Of a stretch of 64,000 bases of DNA, positions 36,510 through 51,484 are shown piece by piece (within the stretch, counting starts at the first letter, position 1; every line of letters starts with the position of its first letter). The notes under the pieces were generated by a model. That model did no database searches. It was not told the DNA's origin and was given only the letters and a program-made list of their open reading frames with translations. This DNA is from Sapria himalayana (Eukaryota; Streptophyta; Magnoliopsida; Malpighiales; Rafflesiaceae): contig JAREIK010003412.1 of NCBI GenBank assembly GCA_029783825.1, positions 31,242 to 95,241 on the forward strand, in the 5' to 3' direction. Made by a program: the position numbers and the translations under genes.

Positions 36510-38652
36510 CTAACCTGATTTATTATCATCAAGGTCTTAAACTAAGTCTTCAATTTCAATAGGTTTGTTTGAGCTTCTCAACCAATCTTATAGACATATG
36601 AGAACTTCATCTGTAATAGGTGTTAAAGAACGCCCTAATTTATCTAAAGTTCTCCCCCCAGTGCTAAATGTAGATTCGTAGGCCACAGTAGATGCTGGGA
36701 TAGCAAATACATCCCTTGCTACATTTGCCAAAGAAGGATACCTAACCTATTTACCTTCCACCAGTTTAGAAGATCAAAATCAATTCTATTTTGTTCAAGT
36801 TTGTCCTCCAAGTACCTATCCAACTTTTCCAAAGCTGCAACTTCTTGTTCTTTCTCGAATTCAACAAAAAAAATAATCAACATAAGTATCACTACCATCA
36901 AAGAAATCATCATTTTATTTCAACATAGTTGAAGAGAAATCATCTTCTTTTGATTAATCTTCATTTAAATCTTTATAACCATTCATCATCTCATTTAAAG
37001 CATTTATAACCTTTTTCACCAAATTTTTAGCCAATTCCTCACCATAATGCTAAGTGTACTTAACCTTGAGATATTTGAGCTTATATCTAGGATCCAACAC
37101 TAATGCTACAAAAAGCATAATATTTGTTGAATGAAGAGAACCCCAATATTTGTTGAATTTATGCCTATTTTCATCCCCATTTCAGACACCATTGTATCTC
37201 TACTATTTTCACAAAGCTCAATTTTTTTAAAAAATTCGAATAATCTCACCAAAATAAACACTAGAGGTAGGATATTATGAGACATAAAATTTACAAGTTA
37301 CCTCATAAAAAGTTTTCAAGAAACAAGCTAAAATTTTGGTGTTTGTTTAGTCTCTCTCAGTTGGAATGTTTGTATCAAACTCCTTCAAAGACCTTTTGTC
37401 TTTGTCCTCCAACTTATCAAATTCTTTTTGATATTTTATATTAGTTTGTAGCATCAAATAAGTGGAATTCCATCTTGTAGTACAATCTAATTGCAATGAA
37501 GATCCATATGTCAAGTTTGCTTCTTTAACACATAACTTAAACATATCTGATCTTTTGGGACTGCTTATCACATATTTCACCACACCTCTAATTTTTTGAA
37601 TAGCACCCTCAACTACTACAATGCCATCTCTGACAATTAAGTTTAGGATATGAGCACAACATCTCAACTGAAAATACTCGCCTCTCAAAGGTACAACACT
37701 TTTCTTCACAAGCCTTTTTTTCAATTGTTTAACTGCAACATCATTATTTTATGCATTGTCAACAGTAATGCACATCAACTTTCTCAAAGTCCATTCATTC
37801 ATGCAAAACTCAATAGCATTTCTAATATTAACTCAAAAATTACTTTTAATTACACAAAAGTTTAAAAGCCTCTTATGCATATTCCATTGAGAATCAATGA
37901 AATGAACACTCAAACATATATAAGACAAATTTTGAATGCTAGTCCAAGTGTCGGTAGTCAATGAAGCTTTACAACACTGAAATGATATCCTATCAAATAA
38001 TTTCTTCTTTTCCTTCACAAACAAAGAAAAACAATCCCTCATTATAGAGTGCCTAGATGGAATTTTAAATTGAGGCACACTAACTTCACAAAACTCCTTA
38101 AACTCATCCCTCTCAACAAAAAAAAGGCAATTCATCTTTTATGATCATTTTCACCAAAGCCTCCCTAACTAGTTGTTGATTAAATTGCCAACAATTTAAT
38201 TTGTTATCCTCTGAACTAGTACCTTTAGTGAAACTCAACAAAGATTGTGACTTGTCTTTACCTTTTTGAGCTTCTATTAATTTTTTTTTGTATGCAAATT
38301 TCCTACAAGTCTCTTTTAAGAATTTTTATAAACCCGAAGTACCTTGATCACTTTTTGCCAAATATTCTTTCCTACACCTTATACAAGCTGCCCTACTAGT
38401 TTCATTTCCCTCTGAATCAACTAATATCTCATAAGTTTCCCAAACAGTAGAATTATACTTTTTATGAGTTTGAGGTTCAGATGTACCTTGACTTTCTTTT
38501 ACAATTGGAATTGAAGAACCTACCGCAATAATACGAGGGTTAGTGAAAGGATGATGATTGGATTTACTAGTACTTTGATCATTTGAGATGTGATCATCTT
38601 CAATTTATTGTATTTTTTGTTTACCGCTGGATTGTGACATCTGGATTGCCAT
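36510..38652 (-). pseudogene. hAT transposase pseudogene (BED finger, RICESLEEPER-like), element 2
   Basis: The reading starts at an ATG at 38,652 (MAIQMSQSSG) and meets a stop after 15 codons, then continues in fragments. Recognisable in order are a BED-finger remnant (VWETYE, CIRC, then GTSGL-stop-KFLKETC, with the expected Trp now a stop and the usual His a Phe) near 38,430-38,290; SLTTDTWTS with the first catalytic-type Asp near 37,950; TVDNA-stop-NND near 37,750; RCCAHILNLIV near 37,650 with DCTTRWNSTYLML near 37,480; LFVALVLDPRYKLKYLKVKY (DUF4413/RNase H-like fold) near 37,100; and the C-terminal dimerisation part with LDRYLEDKLEQN, AIPASTVAYESTFSTGGRTL near 36,810-36,630. Several in-frame stops and frame changes rule out a working protein. 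The family assignment is firm; it would have bound element ends and catalysed cut-and-paste transposition in the nucleus. Confidence 0.9.
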
Positions 38653-39210
38653 TAATTAATATAATATGTTAAGCATAAATACATATAAATATTTCAAACA
38701 AGCAAGCTCTACAAAACTGATAGTAACACGTTTAGCCCACTCATTCGGCCCAACCACAACACCACAACCAATACTCAACAAAACTGACTGAGACACATAA
38801 TAATAATAATAATTAATCACTCAATTCTCATCAGAAAAACAAACTAAAAGGCTGGTGGCATCTAAGACATGGAGGCAACTAGAAGTGCGACGGACATGGG
38901 CTGGACTTAACTGAACACGGCTGGAACGGCATGAGGTGGCCTGGAACTCGTCGGAAGAGCAATAGGTGCGTCGGAATTTGATGGGCAGTAGTGGAATTAG
39001 TGGCATCTTCATGTTTTATATATATATATATATATATTCCTGTTTTTATTATGGGGTTTTTAGGATGGGATGGATATTGCTTAAGATCTGCAACCATTGC
39101 AAAAGAAATAATAGGTGACAAAATGTGACTAGGAAAAGTCAAAGTCAATGGAATTTTCTCTGTCCCGATTCTTTCGAGACAAGACTTCGGGTCGGGTCGC
39201 GAACTCCGAG

Positions 39211-39227
39211 TCCTGTGAGTAGCCCTA
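39211..39227. repeat. Right terminal inverted repeat of hAT element 2
   Basis: TCCTGTGAGTAGCCCTA, followed by the target copy CTAAATGT. Confidence 0.82.
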
Positions 39228-41392
39228 CTAAATGTATATAAAGTTAAATCAGTAAACTCCTAAACCCCGTAATGCCTATATACATAACCCATTAAACCGC
39301 TAAATACTACTTAATACTTAAAATATCTATTTTTTATTGCTATTTATTATATTTATAAATATTCATTTTAATTATTTATTAGTATATTTATTTAGAAATA
39401 TTAATTACAAAATAAATTATGAGTGAGACAAATATAATTTAAATAATATATTATTTATCTAATAAAAATATACGCTTATAAAAGAAGTATAAATTTAAAA
39501 ATTAAAAATTATTATCAAGTAATATAAGATGCTTTAATTTTGAATCAATTTGGGTTTTATAAATATTTTTTAATTAATATCTATCTTAATATTAATAGTT
39601 TATAAATTTAATTTTTGATCATTATTATAATATCTATCAATAAAATTATTTATATTAAAATTATATGATATATAATTATTAATATTATTAAAACAAAATA
39701 TTGTATTAAAATTTCAAAAAATTTTAAATATTATTATATTTTCAAATGTTATAACCTATGAAAATGATAAAAAATTATAAAACTTTTTTTGTTATCTTAA
39801 TTTTTTAAATAAAATCTATAAACCTCTAAAAGCCTAAAAATATAAATCGCTAAACTCCTTACGACAAAACCTCTAAATACTTAAATCATTAAACTAGTAT
39901 ACATTAATATTAAATCATAAATCTCAATTTAATTTTTATTCAGTATAATTTTGAATTTTTATTATAATTATTTATCAATTTATTTTATAGAAATATTAAT
40001 TACAAAATAAATTATTATTGATATAGATCTAATTTAAATTAAACCGGTATCCCTAAATAATAAATAATAAATCTCAATTTTTTTTCATTATACTTTTAAA
40101 TATTCATTTTAATTATTTATTTGTTTATTTATATATAAATATTAATTACAAAATAAATTGAATAGACAAATATAATTTATATAAAATATTTTTCATCAAA
40201 AAATTATAGATAAACTTTTTAAAAGAAAAAAAATTTTCAAAACAAAAAATTATTATATAGTAATATATTTTGTTTTGCTTCTGAATCATTTTAGGTTTTG
40301 TAATTTTATTTTAATTGATATATATCATAATAAAAATAGATTATTAAGTAATTTTTTCATCATTATTTGAATATTTATGAAAAAAATGTTTATATTGAAT
40401 TTATATGATATATAAATATAATGATTATTATAACTAAATATTGTATTCACTTTTTAAAAAAATTTTAAAATAATTATATTTTTAAAGGTTATAACCTTTG
40501 AAAATGTGAAAAAATAAAATAAAATATTTTTTCTTTGTTATTCTATTTTTTAAATAAAACCTATACACCACTAAATGCCTAAGCATTTAAATTAGTAAAC
40601 TACAAAATCTTGATACCTCTATATAGATAATCTTTTAAATCGGTATACCCTATATAATAATTAATATATTTCATTTTTATTTGTTTTCATTATAATTTAG
40701 ATATTATTAATTATTTTTATTTTTATATATGTATTAATGATAAAATAAATTATGAGTTAAAAATATAATTTATAAAATTATTTTAATCAAAAAATTGATA
40801 AGCTTGTAAAAGAATAAAAATTTAAAAACAAATAATTAATATTTAGTAATATATTTTACTTTGATTTTGAATCATTTTATGTTTTGATATTATATTTTAA
40901 GTAATATCAATCTTATTCATAATAGAATTTTAATTTCTTTTTTGATAATTATTAGAATATCTATCAATAAAATTTGTTATATTGAATTTATATGAAATAT
41001 AATTATTATGATTATTATAAATAAATATTGTATTCACTTTTGAAAAAATTTTAATAATTATTATATTTTTAAAGGTTATAATATTAAAAAATGAGTAAAA
41101 ACAATAAAGATAAATTTTTAGTTATTTTTTATTTTAAATAAAACATATAGACCATTAAATGGTTACTTACTTAAATTAGTAAGCTCATAAACCCCAAAAC
41201 CCCTAAATACATAAAAATTTTAACATCTATATACTACTTATAAAATATTAAATCTCATTTTTATTTCTATTTATTATAATTTTAAATATTCATTTTAATT
41301 ATTTATAGTTTAATTATTTAGAAAAATTAATTACAAAATAAATTTCGAGTGATACAAATATTATTTAAATAATTTATTTTAATAAAAAAATT

Positions 41393-41452
41393 ATAAGCTT
41401 ATAAAAAGACAGACAATTTTAAATAAGCTTATAAAAAGACAGACAATTTTAA
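41393..41452 (+). repeat. 30-bp direct tandem duplication
   Basis: ATAAGCTTATAAAAAGACAG plus ten more bases is present twice, identical, at 41,393-41,422 and 41,423-41,452. It is a recent local slippage within a type-H monomer body. Confidence 0.95.
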
Positions 41453-44400
41453 AAATTAAATATTATTATTTAGTAATATATTTTGATTTGATTTTGAATA
41501 ATTTTGTGTTATGTAAATATATTTTAATTAATATTTATATTATTTATAATAGTTTATTAATTTAATTTTTGATCATTATTATAATATATATCATTAAATT
41601 TATTTATATTGAATTTATATGATATATAATTAGAATGATTAATATAATTAACATGGTATTCACATTTCAAAAAATTTTAAAAATTATTTTATTTTTAAAG
41701 GTTATAACCTTTGAAAATTAGAACAAATTTAAAAAAAATGTTTATTTTTATTATATAAATAAAACCTATAAACCACTAAATACTTAAAAACATAAATTGA
41801 TAAATTCCTAAATGACAAAACTCCTAAATAATCAAACCATTAAACCGGTATACCACATATAATAAATCATAAATCTCATTTTAATTTGTATTCATTATAA
41901 TTTTAAAAATTCATTTTAATTATTTATTAGTTTATTTTTTATAGAAATATTAATTAGAAAATAAATAATGACCGAGACAAATATAATTTTAATAAATTAT
42001 TTTTAATCAAAAAAAATATAAGCTTATAAAAAGAAGTAAAAATTTAAAAACAAAAAATATTATTTAGTAATATATTTTACTTTGATTTTGATTCATTTAA
42101 TGTTTTGATATTATATTTTAAGTAATATCAATCTTATTCATAATAAATTTTTAATTTATTTTTTGATAATTATTAGAATATTTATCAATAAAATTATTTA
42201 TTTTGAATTTATATGATATATAATTATTATGATTATTATAAATATATTTTGTATTCACTTTTGAAAAAATATTAAGAAATAAATATATTTTCAAAGGTTA
42301 TAATCTTAAAAAATGAGAAAAAATAATAAAAATAAATTTTTAGTTATTTCATTTTTTAAATAAAACCTATAGACCAATAAATGCTTACTTACTTAAATTA
42401 GAAAGCTCATAAACCCCGAACCCCCTAAATACATAAAGATTTAACATTTATATACAACTTAATAAATAATAAATCTCATTTTTATTTCTATTTATTATAA
42501 TTTTAAATATTCATTTTAATTATTTATAGTTTTATTATTTAGAAAAATTAACTACAGAATAAATTTCGAGTGAGACAAATATTATTTTAATAATTTATTT
42601 TTAATCATAAAAAAATATAAGCTTATAAAAAAAAGAAAAATTTTAAAATTAAATATTATTATTTAGTAATATATTTTGATTTGATTTTTATTCATTTTGT
42701 GTTATTTAAATATATTTTAATTAATATTTATATTATTAATAATAGTTTATTAATTTAATTTTTAATCATTATTATAATATCTATCATTAATATTATTTAT
42801 ATTGAATTTATATGATATATAATTAGTAAGATTAATATAATTATACATATTTTTAAAAATTATTTTATTTTCAAAGATTATAACCTTTGAAAATCATACA
42901 AAATATAAAAAAAAATTATTTTTATTATATAAATAAAACCTATAACCCACTAAATACCTAAAAACATAAATTGATAAACTCTTAAATGACAAAACTCCTA
43001 AATAATCAAACAATTAAACCAGTATACCACATATAATAAATCATAAATCTCATTTTAATTTGTATTCATTATAATTTTAAATATTCATTTTAATTATTTA
43101 TTATATTATATTTTATTGAAATATTAATTACAAAATAAATAATGAGCGAGATAACTATAATTTTTTTAATTTATTTTTAATCAAAAAAAAATATAAGCAT
43201 ATAAAAAGATGTAAAAATTTAAAAACAAAAAATTATTATTTATTAATATATTGTACTTTGATTTTGAATTATTATATATAGGTTTTGCAAATATATTTTA
43301 ATTGCTATAATCTTATTAAAAATAATTTATTAATTTATTATTTGATCAATTTTATAATATCTAACAATAAAAGTACTAATATTTAATTTAAATGTCTTAT
43401 AATTTTTAAGATTATTATAACTAAATATTATATTTACATTTGAAAAAATATTAAAAATTATTATATTTTCAAAGGTTATAACCTTCAAAAATGATAAAAA
43501 TCACAAAAATAATTTTTTTATTATTTTATTATTTAAATAAAACTTATAAACCACTAACTGCCTAAACATTTAAATCTCTAGACTCCTAAACCTCAAAACC
43601 CCCTAAATACTTAAACCATTAAACCTATATAACCTAAATAATAAATAATAAATCTCATTTTTATTTGTATTCATTATAATTTTAAATATTCATTTTAATT
43701 ATTTGTGAGTATATTTTTATAGAAATATTAATTCCTAAATAAATAATGAGTGAGACATATATAATTGAAATAAATTATTTTTTATGAAAAAAAATATAAG
43801 CTTATAAAAATAAACAAAATTTCAAAAATTTAAAATTTTATTTAGTAATATAATTTACTTTTATTTTGAATTATTTTGGCTTCTGCAAATATATTTTAAT
43901 TAATATTTATCTTAATATTAATAGTTTATAAATTTATTTTTGATCATCAAAATAATATATATTAATAAATTTTTTTATATTGAATTTAAATCAAATATAA
44001 TTATTAAGATTCTTATAACTAAGTATTGTATTCATATTTTAGGACTATTAAAAAATTATTATATTTTCAAAGTTTATAATCTTTGAAAATCACGAAAATT
44101 CATAAAAATAATTTTTTTGTTATTTCATTGATTAAATAAAACCTATAAACATCTAAATGTGTAAACATATAAATCAATAAACTCATTAACCCCAAAACCA
44201 TTAAATAAGGATACCCTAAATAATTAATAATAAATCTCATTTTTATTAGTATTCATTATAATTTTATATATACATTTTAATTATTTATTAGTTTATTTTT
44301 ATAGAAATATAAATTAAAAAATAAATTAATAGTGAGACAAATATAATTTAAATAAATTATTTTTGATCAAAAAATATATAAGCATATAAATGTATACAAA

Positions 44401-45070
44401 AATTAAAAAATTTAAAATTAATATTTAGTAAAATATTTCACTTTGATTTTGAATCATTTTAGGTTTTGTAAATATATTTTAAACAATATTTATCTTATTA
44501 ATTATTGTTTATTAATCTATTGTATTATCATTATTATAATATATATCAATATAATTAATTATATTGAATTTATATGATATAAAATTATTAAGATTAGCAT
44601 AACTAAATATAGTATTCACATTTAAAAAAAATTTAAAAATTGTTATATTTTCGGAGGTTATATGCTTCAAAAATCAGAACAAATAACAAAAAAAAATTTT
44701 TGTTATTTTATTTTTTAAATAAAACCTATAAACTACTAAATGCCTAAACACTTAAATCTCTAAATTCTTAAATCCCAAAACTCCAAAATATATAATCTTT
44801 TAAACCTGTATATTTTATCTTATTAATAATAGTTTTATTTAATATCTATCTTATTAATATATTTTACTTTGATTTTAAATCATTTTAGGTTTTGCAAATA
44901 AATTTTATTTAATATCTATCTTATTAATAACAGTTTATTAATTTATTTTATTATCGTAATCATAATATCTATAAAAGAAATTATTTATATTGAATTTACA
45001 TAATATATAATTATTTAGATTATTATAACAAAATAACATTTTCACATTTTAAAAAAATTTAAAAATTAAG

Positions 45071-45096
45071 TTTTCAAAGGTTATAACCTTTGAAAA
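45071..45096. repeat. 26-bp perfect palindrome
   Basis: Core CAAAGGTTATAACCTTTG with TTTT/AAAA flanks, in a monomer whose following segment is shortened (no TTTTTTGTTATTTTATT box before the tail at 45,118). Confidence 0.85.
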
Positions 45097-48000
45097 TAAG
45101 AAAAAATAAAAAATATAAACTACAAAATACCTAAATTCTTAATCACTAAACTCCTAAACCCCGAAGCCCATAAATACATAAGCCTTTAAATTAGTATACC
45201 CTAAATAATAAATAATAAATCTAATTTTTATTATTATTCATTATAATTTTAAATATTCATTTTAATTATTTATCAGTTTATTTTTATAGAAATATTAATT
45301 ACAAAATAAATTATTAGTGAGACGGATATAATATAAATAATTTATTTTTCATCAAAAAAATATAAGATCATAAAAAGAGGCTAAATTATAAAAACAAAAA
45401 ATTATTATTTAGTAATTTATTATAATTTAATTTTGAATATTTTTATATTTTGCAATTATATTTTAATTTATATCATTCTAATTAATAATAGTTTATTAAT
45501 TTATTTATTGATCATTATTATAATATCTATTAATTAAATTATTTATATTGATTTTACATTATATATAATTAATAAGATTATTATAACTAAATATTATATT
45601 CCCATTTTAAAAAAATTAAAAATTATTATATTTTCAAAGGTTATAACCTACAAAAATTAGATAAAATCACTTAAGGCATAAACACATAAATGACTAAAAC
45701 CCAAAACACCTAAATACTTAAACTATTAAACATGTATATCCTGAATAATAAATAATAAATCTCAATTTTATTTGTAATCAATATAATTTTAAATATTTAT
45801 TTTAATTATTTATTTGTTTATTTTTATAGAATTATAAATTACAAAATAAAGTATGATGAAGACGAATATAATTAAAATAATTTATTTTTAATAACAAAAA
45901 TATAAACTTATAAAAAAAGGAAAATATTAAAAAAATTATTATTTAGTAATATATACTTTGATTGTGAATAAATTTAGATTTTGCAAATATATTTTAAATA
46001 ATATCTATCTTATTAATAATAGTTTATTAATTTATTTATTGATCATTATTATAATATCTAGCAATGTGATTATTTATATTGAATTTAAATGACTTATATT
46101 TATTAAGATTATTATAACTAAATATTATATTTACATTTGAAAAAAATTTAGAAATTTTTATATTTTCAAAGGGTATAACCTTCAAAAATTAGAAAAAAAA
46201 AATAAAAATAAATTTTTTGTTATATCATTGTTTAAATAAAACATATAGACCACTAAATTCCTAAACACTTAAACCACTAAACTCCTAAACACAAAAGCCC
46301 CTAAATACATAAAACTCTAAACTCGTAAACCTTAAATATAATTTAAATAATTTATTTTTCATCAAACAAAATATAAGCTTATAAATAAAACCAAAAACTA
46401 AAAATCAAAAATTATTATTGGGTAATAAATTTTACTTTGATTTTGAATAATTTTAGGTTTTGCAATTATATTTTAATTTATATCTATCATATTAATAATA
46501 CTATATTAATTTATTTTTTGATGTTTGATATCATATCTATCAATAAAATTGTTTATATTTAGTTTATTTTATATATAATCATAATGATTCTTATTACTAA
46601 ATATTGTATTCACATTTTTAAAAAAATTTTTTAAATAAAAAATTTATATCACATATTGAAAATGTGAGAAAATATCAAAAATAATTTTTTTTATTTCATT
46701 TTTAAATAAATACTATAAACTACTAAATGCTTAAACACTTAAGTCAATAATTATGAAATCTAGAAAACCCTAAATAGATAATCCTTTTAAACTGGTATAC
46801 CCTTAATAATGAATAATAAATCTCAATATTATTTTTTTCATTATAATTTAAAATATTCATTTTAATTATTTATTCATTTATTTTTTATTAAATATTAATT
46901 ACAATATAAATTATGAGTTAGACAAATATAATTTATATAAATATTTTTCATCAAAAAATATAGATAAAGTTATAAAAAAAAGAAAATATTTCAAAACAAA
47001 AATTTATTATATAGTAATATATTTTGATTTCTTTCTGAATCATTTTAGGTTTTGTAATTATATTTTAATTGATATCTATCTTATTAATTATAGATTATTA
47101 ATTTATTTTTTGATCATTATTAGAATATTTATCAATAAAATTGTTTATATTAATTGCAAAATAAATAAAGAGTGAGATAAATATAATTTTAATAATTTAA
47201 TTTTAATCAAAAAAAATATAAGCATATAAAAGAAGTAAAAATTAAAAAAAATTATCATTTAGTAATATATTTTACTTTGAATTTGAATCATTATAGGTTT
47301 TGCATTTATATTTTAATTGCTATCAATCTTATTAATAATAGTTTATTAATTTATCTTTTGATCATTATTATAATATCTATCAATAAATTTACTTATATTG
47401 AATTTAAATGTCTTATAATTATTAAGATTATTATAACTTAATATTATATTTACATTTGAAAAAAATTTAAAAATTATTATATTTTCAAAGGTTATAACCT
47501 TCAAAATTGATATAAAATCACAAAAATAATTTTTTTATTATTTTATTATTTAAATAAATCTTATAACCCACTAAATGCCTAATTATGTAAATATCTAGAC
47601 TCCTTAACCACAAAACCCTTTAAATACATAAACCATTAAACCTATATAACCTAAATAATAAATAATAAATTTCATTTTTATTTGTATTCATTATAATTTT
47701 AAATATTCATTTTAATTATTTTCAAAGGTTATAACCAATAAAAATGACAAAAAATTACAATTTTTTTTTTAATTTTATTTTTTAAATAAAACCTATAAAC
47801 CACTAAATGGCTAAAAACATAAATTGCTAAACTCCTAAATGACAAAACTTCTAAATACTTAAACTATTAAATTGGTATAAATTAATAATAAATCATAAAT
47901 CTCATTTTAATTTTTATTAAATATAATTTTAAATTTTTATTTTAATTATTTATCAGTTTATTTTTATAGAAATATTAATCACAAAATAAATTATTAGTGA

Positions 48001-50872
48001 GACATATCTATTTTAAATAATTTATTTTTTATCAAAAAAAAATATATATGCTCATAAAAAGAGGCAAAATTTTAAAAACAAAAATTTATTATTTTTTGTA
48101 ATATATTTTATTTTGATTTTGAATCATTTTAGTGTTTGCAATTATATTTTAATCTATATCAATTTATTAATAATAGTTTATTAATTTTTTATTGATCATT
48201 ATTATAATATCTATTAATAAAATTATTCATACTGAGTTTACATTATATATAATTGTTAAGAATATTATAACTAAATATTATATAAACAATTAAAAAAATT
48301 AAAAATTATTATATTTTCAAAGGTTATAACTTTCAAAAATTAAATAAAATCAAAAAATTTAATTTTTTATTTTATCATTCTTTAAATAAAAACTATATCA
48401 CCAAAGTCCTAAACACTTAAATCACTAAATCCCAAAATACCTAAATACTTAAACCATTAAATTAGTATATCCTGAATAATAAATTATAAATCTAAATTTT
48501 ATTTGTATTCACTATAATTTTAAATATTCATTTTAATATTTTATTAGTTTAGTTTTATAGAATTATAAATTAAAAATAAATTATGTGGAATACAAATATA
48601 ATTTAAATAATTTACTTTTAATAATAAAAAATATAATCTTATAAAAAGAAGCAAAACATCAAAAAATTATTATTTAGTATTATATTTTACTTTGATTTTG
48701 AATAAATTTACGTTTTGAAAATATATTTTAAAATATATCTATCTTATTAATAATAGTTTATTAATTTTTTTTTGATCACTAATATAATATCTATCAATAT
48801 TATTATTTATATTGAATTAACATGATATATAATTATTAAGATTATCAGAACTAAATATAGTATTCACATATAAAAAAATTTTAAAAATTGTTATATTTTC
48901 AAAGGTTATTACCTTCAAAAATGAGAAATAATAACAAAATTTTTTTTTGATATATCATTTTTTAAATAAAACTTATAAACTATTAAATGCCTAAATACAT
49001 ACATCTCTAAACTCCTAAACCCCGAAGCCCCAAAATACCTAAACCTTTAAGCTCGTAAACCTTAAATATAATTTATATAAATTATTTTTCATCAAAAAAA
49101 AATATAGATAAATTTTTAAAAACAAATTTCAAAACAAAAAATTATTATATAGTAATATATTTTACTTTGTTTTTTAATCATTTTAGGTTTTGTAATTATA
49201 TTTTAATTGATATCTAACTTATTAATAATAGATTATTAATTTATTTTTTGATCATTATTAGAATATTTATCAATAAAAATATTTATATTTAATTTATAAG
49301 ATATATAAATTTAATAATTATATAACTAAATATTGTATTCACTTTTGAAAAAAATTTAAAAATTATTATATTTTTAAAGATTATAACCTTTGAACATGTG
49401 AAAAAATAAAAAAAATATATATTTTTTTATTATTTCATTGTTTAACTTAAACCTATAAATCACTAAACTACAAAATCCTGATACGCCTATATAGATAATC
49501 GTTTAAACGTGTATACCCTAAATAATTATTAATAAATATCATTTTTATTTGTTTTCATTATAATTTAAAAAATTTATTTTGATTGTTTAGTTTTATATAT
49601 ATATATATATTGAATTTAATATAAATTATGACTTAAAAATATAATTTATAAAAATTATTTTTCATCAAAAAATAAATAAGCTTATAAAAAGAATAAAAAT
49701 TTAAAAACAAATAATTATTATTAAGTAATTTATATTTTGCTTTGCTTTTGAATCATTTTGATTTTATATTTTAAGTAATATCAATCTTATTTATAATAGA
49801 TTTTTAATTTATTTTTTGATAATTATTAGTATATCGATCAATAAAATTGTCTATATTGAATTTATATGATATATAATTATTAGGATTATTATAAATAAAT
49901 ATTTATTCACTTTTGAAAAAAATTTAAAAATTATAAAATTTTAAAAGATTATAACCTTTGAAAATATCAAAAAATAATAAAAATAATTTTTTTTTATTTT
50001 TTTTCTTAAATAAAACCTATAAACCACAAAATGCATACACAGTTAAATCAGTAAACTCCTAAACCTCGTAATGCCTAAATACATAAGCCATTAAACCGCT
50101 ATATACTACTTAATAATTAATAAATCTAATTTTTATTTCTATTTATTATAATTTTAAATATTCATTTTAATTATTTATTAGTTTATTTTTATTAAAATAT
50201 TTATTAAAAAATAAATTATGAGTGCGAAAAATATAATTTAATTAATTTATCTATAATAAAAAAAAATATACGGTTCTAAAAGAAGTAAAATTTTAAAAAT
50301 TAAAAATTATTTTGCAGTAATATATTTTATTTTAATTTTGAATCAATTTGGGTTTTGTAAATATTTTTTAATTAATTTCTATCATTTTATTAATAGTTTA
50401 TTAATTCAATTTTTGATCATTATTATATTGTCTATCAATAAAATTGTTTATATTGAATTAATATGATATATAATTATTAATATTATTATAACTAAATACT
50501 GTATTCACATTTCAAAAAATTGTAAATATTATGATATTTTCAAAGGTTATAACCTATTAAAATGATAACAAATTATAGAAATTTTTTTTATTATTTTATT
50601 TTTTTATATAAAACCTATAAACCACTAAAAGCCTAAAAACATAAATCGCTAAACTTCTAATGAAAAAACCTCTAAATACTTAAATAATTAAACTGGTATA
50701 CATTAATAATTAATCTTAAATCTCATTTTAATTTTTATTCAGTATAATATTAAATTTTTATTTTAATTATTTATTAGTTTATTTTTATCGAAATATTAAT
50801 TACAAAATAAATTATTAGTGAGACGGATCTAAATTAAATTAAACCGGTATCCCTAAATATAAAATAATAACT

Positions 50873-50970
50873 AATAAATAATAAATAATAAATAATAAAT
50901 AATAAATAATAAATAATAAATAATAAATAATAAATAATAAATAATAAATAATAAATAATAAATAATAAAT
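50873..50970 (+). repeat. (TAAATAA)n microsatellite, about 14 units
   Basis: A 7-bp repeat of about 98 bp lying between a type-B tail (CCGGTATCCCTAAATA) and the AAATCTCA box. The homologous site near 14,850-14,878 has about four units, and most other monomers have two, so this is an expansion of existing sequence. Confidence 0.95.
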
Positions 50971-51468
50971 CTCAATTTTTTTTTATAATTTTAAATATTC
51001 ATTTTAATTATTTATTTGTTTTTTTATATATAAATATTAATTAAAAAATAAATTATGAGTTATACAAATATAATTTATATAAATTATTTTTCATCAAAAA
51101 ATATAGATAAACTTAATAAAAAAAATTCAAAAACGAAAAATTATTTTATAGTAATATATTTTTCTTTGCTTCTAAATCATTATAAGTTTTTTAATTATAT
51201 TTTAATTGATATCTATCTTATTATTAATTGATTATTAATTTATTTTTTGATTATTATTAGAATATTTATCAATAAAATTGTTTATATTGAATTTATATAA
51301 TATATAAATATAATCATTAGTATAACTAAATATTGTATTCACAATTGAAAAAAAATTTATAAATTATTATATTTTCAAAGGTCATAACCTTTGAAAATAT
51401 CAAAAAATAATAAAATTAAATTTTTTATTATTTTATTTTTTAAATAAAACCTATAAACCACTAAACGC

Positions 51469-51484
51469 TAGGGGTGTATTGGGA
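51469..51484. repeat. Left terminal inverted repeat of hAT element 3 (damaged)
   Basis: TAGGGGTGTATTGGGA against the TAGGGGTGCTCATGGGA of element 2. One base is missing and others changed, which would probably weaken transposase recognition. Confidence 0.8.

Larger units (their letters stand above)
35541..39227 (-). mobile_element. hAT element 2, 3.7 kb, with broken transposase
   Basis: The 3,687-bp element starts TAGGGGTGCTCATGGGA and ends TCCTGTGAGTAGCCCTA. The flanks CTAAATGA (35,533-35,540) and CTAAATGT (39,228-39,235) form an 8-bp target duplication with one mismatch. Subterminal G-rich repeats (GGGATGGGACGGGATGGGGA at the left) and an inverted GTCCCGA/TCGRGAC pair near the right end are seen. 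The transposase lies on the minus strand. The right flank matches the right flanks of elements 1 and 3, while the left flank is rearranged at the palindrome near 35,487. A (TA)n run lies near 39,016-39,037. Confidence 0.92.
39228..51468 (+). repeat. AT-rich 0.6-kb satellite, fourth plus-strand block
   Basis: Palindrome cores lie near 39,745, 40,485, 41,080, 41,697, 42,292, 42,885, 43,475, 44,070, 44,655, 45,075, 45,640, 46,170, 46,655 (half), 47,490, 47,725, 48,325, 48,900, 49,380, 49,945, 50,540 and 51,380. Tail order is A (after hAT), B, F, L, H, partial F, L, H, I, J, K-like, K, C, D, E, I, B, C, D, F, A, B, A with element 3. Shortened joins are visible at 42,085, 44,815-44,880, 45,660, 47,150 and 47,720. 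No gene is visible. Confidence 0.88.
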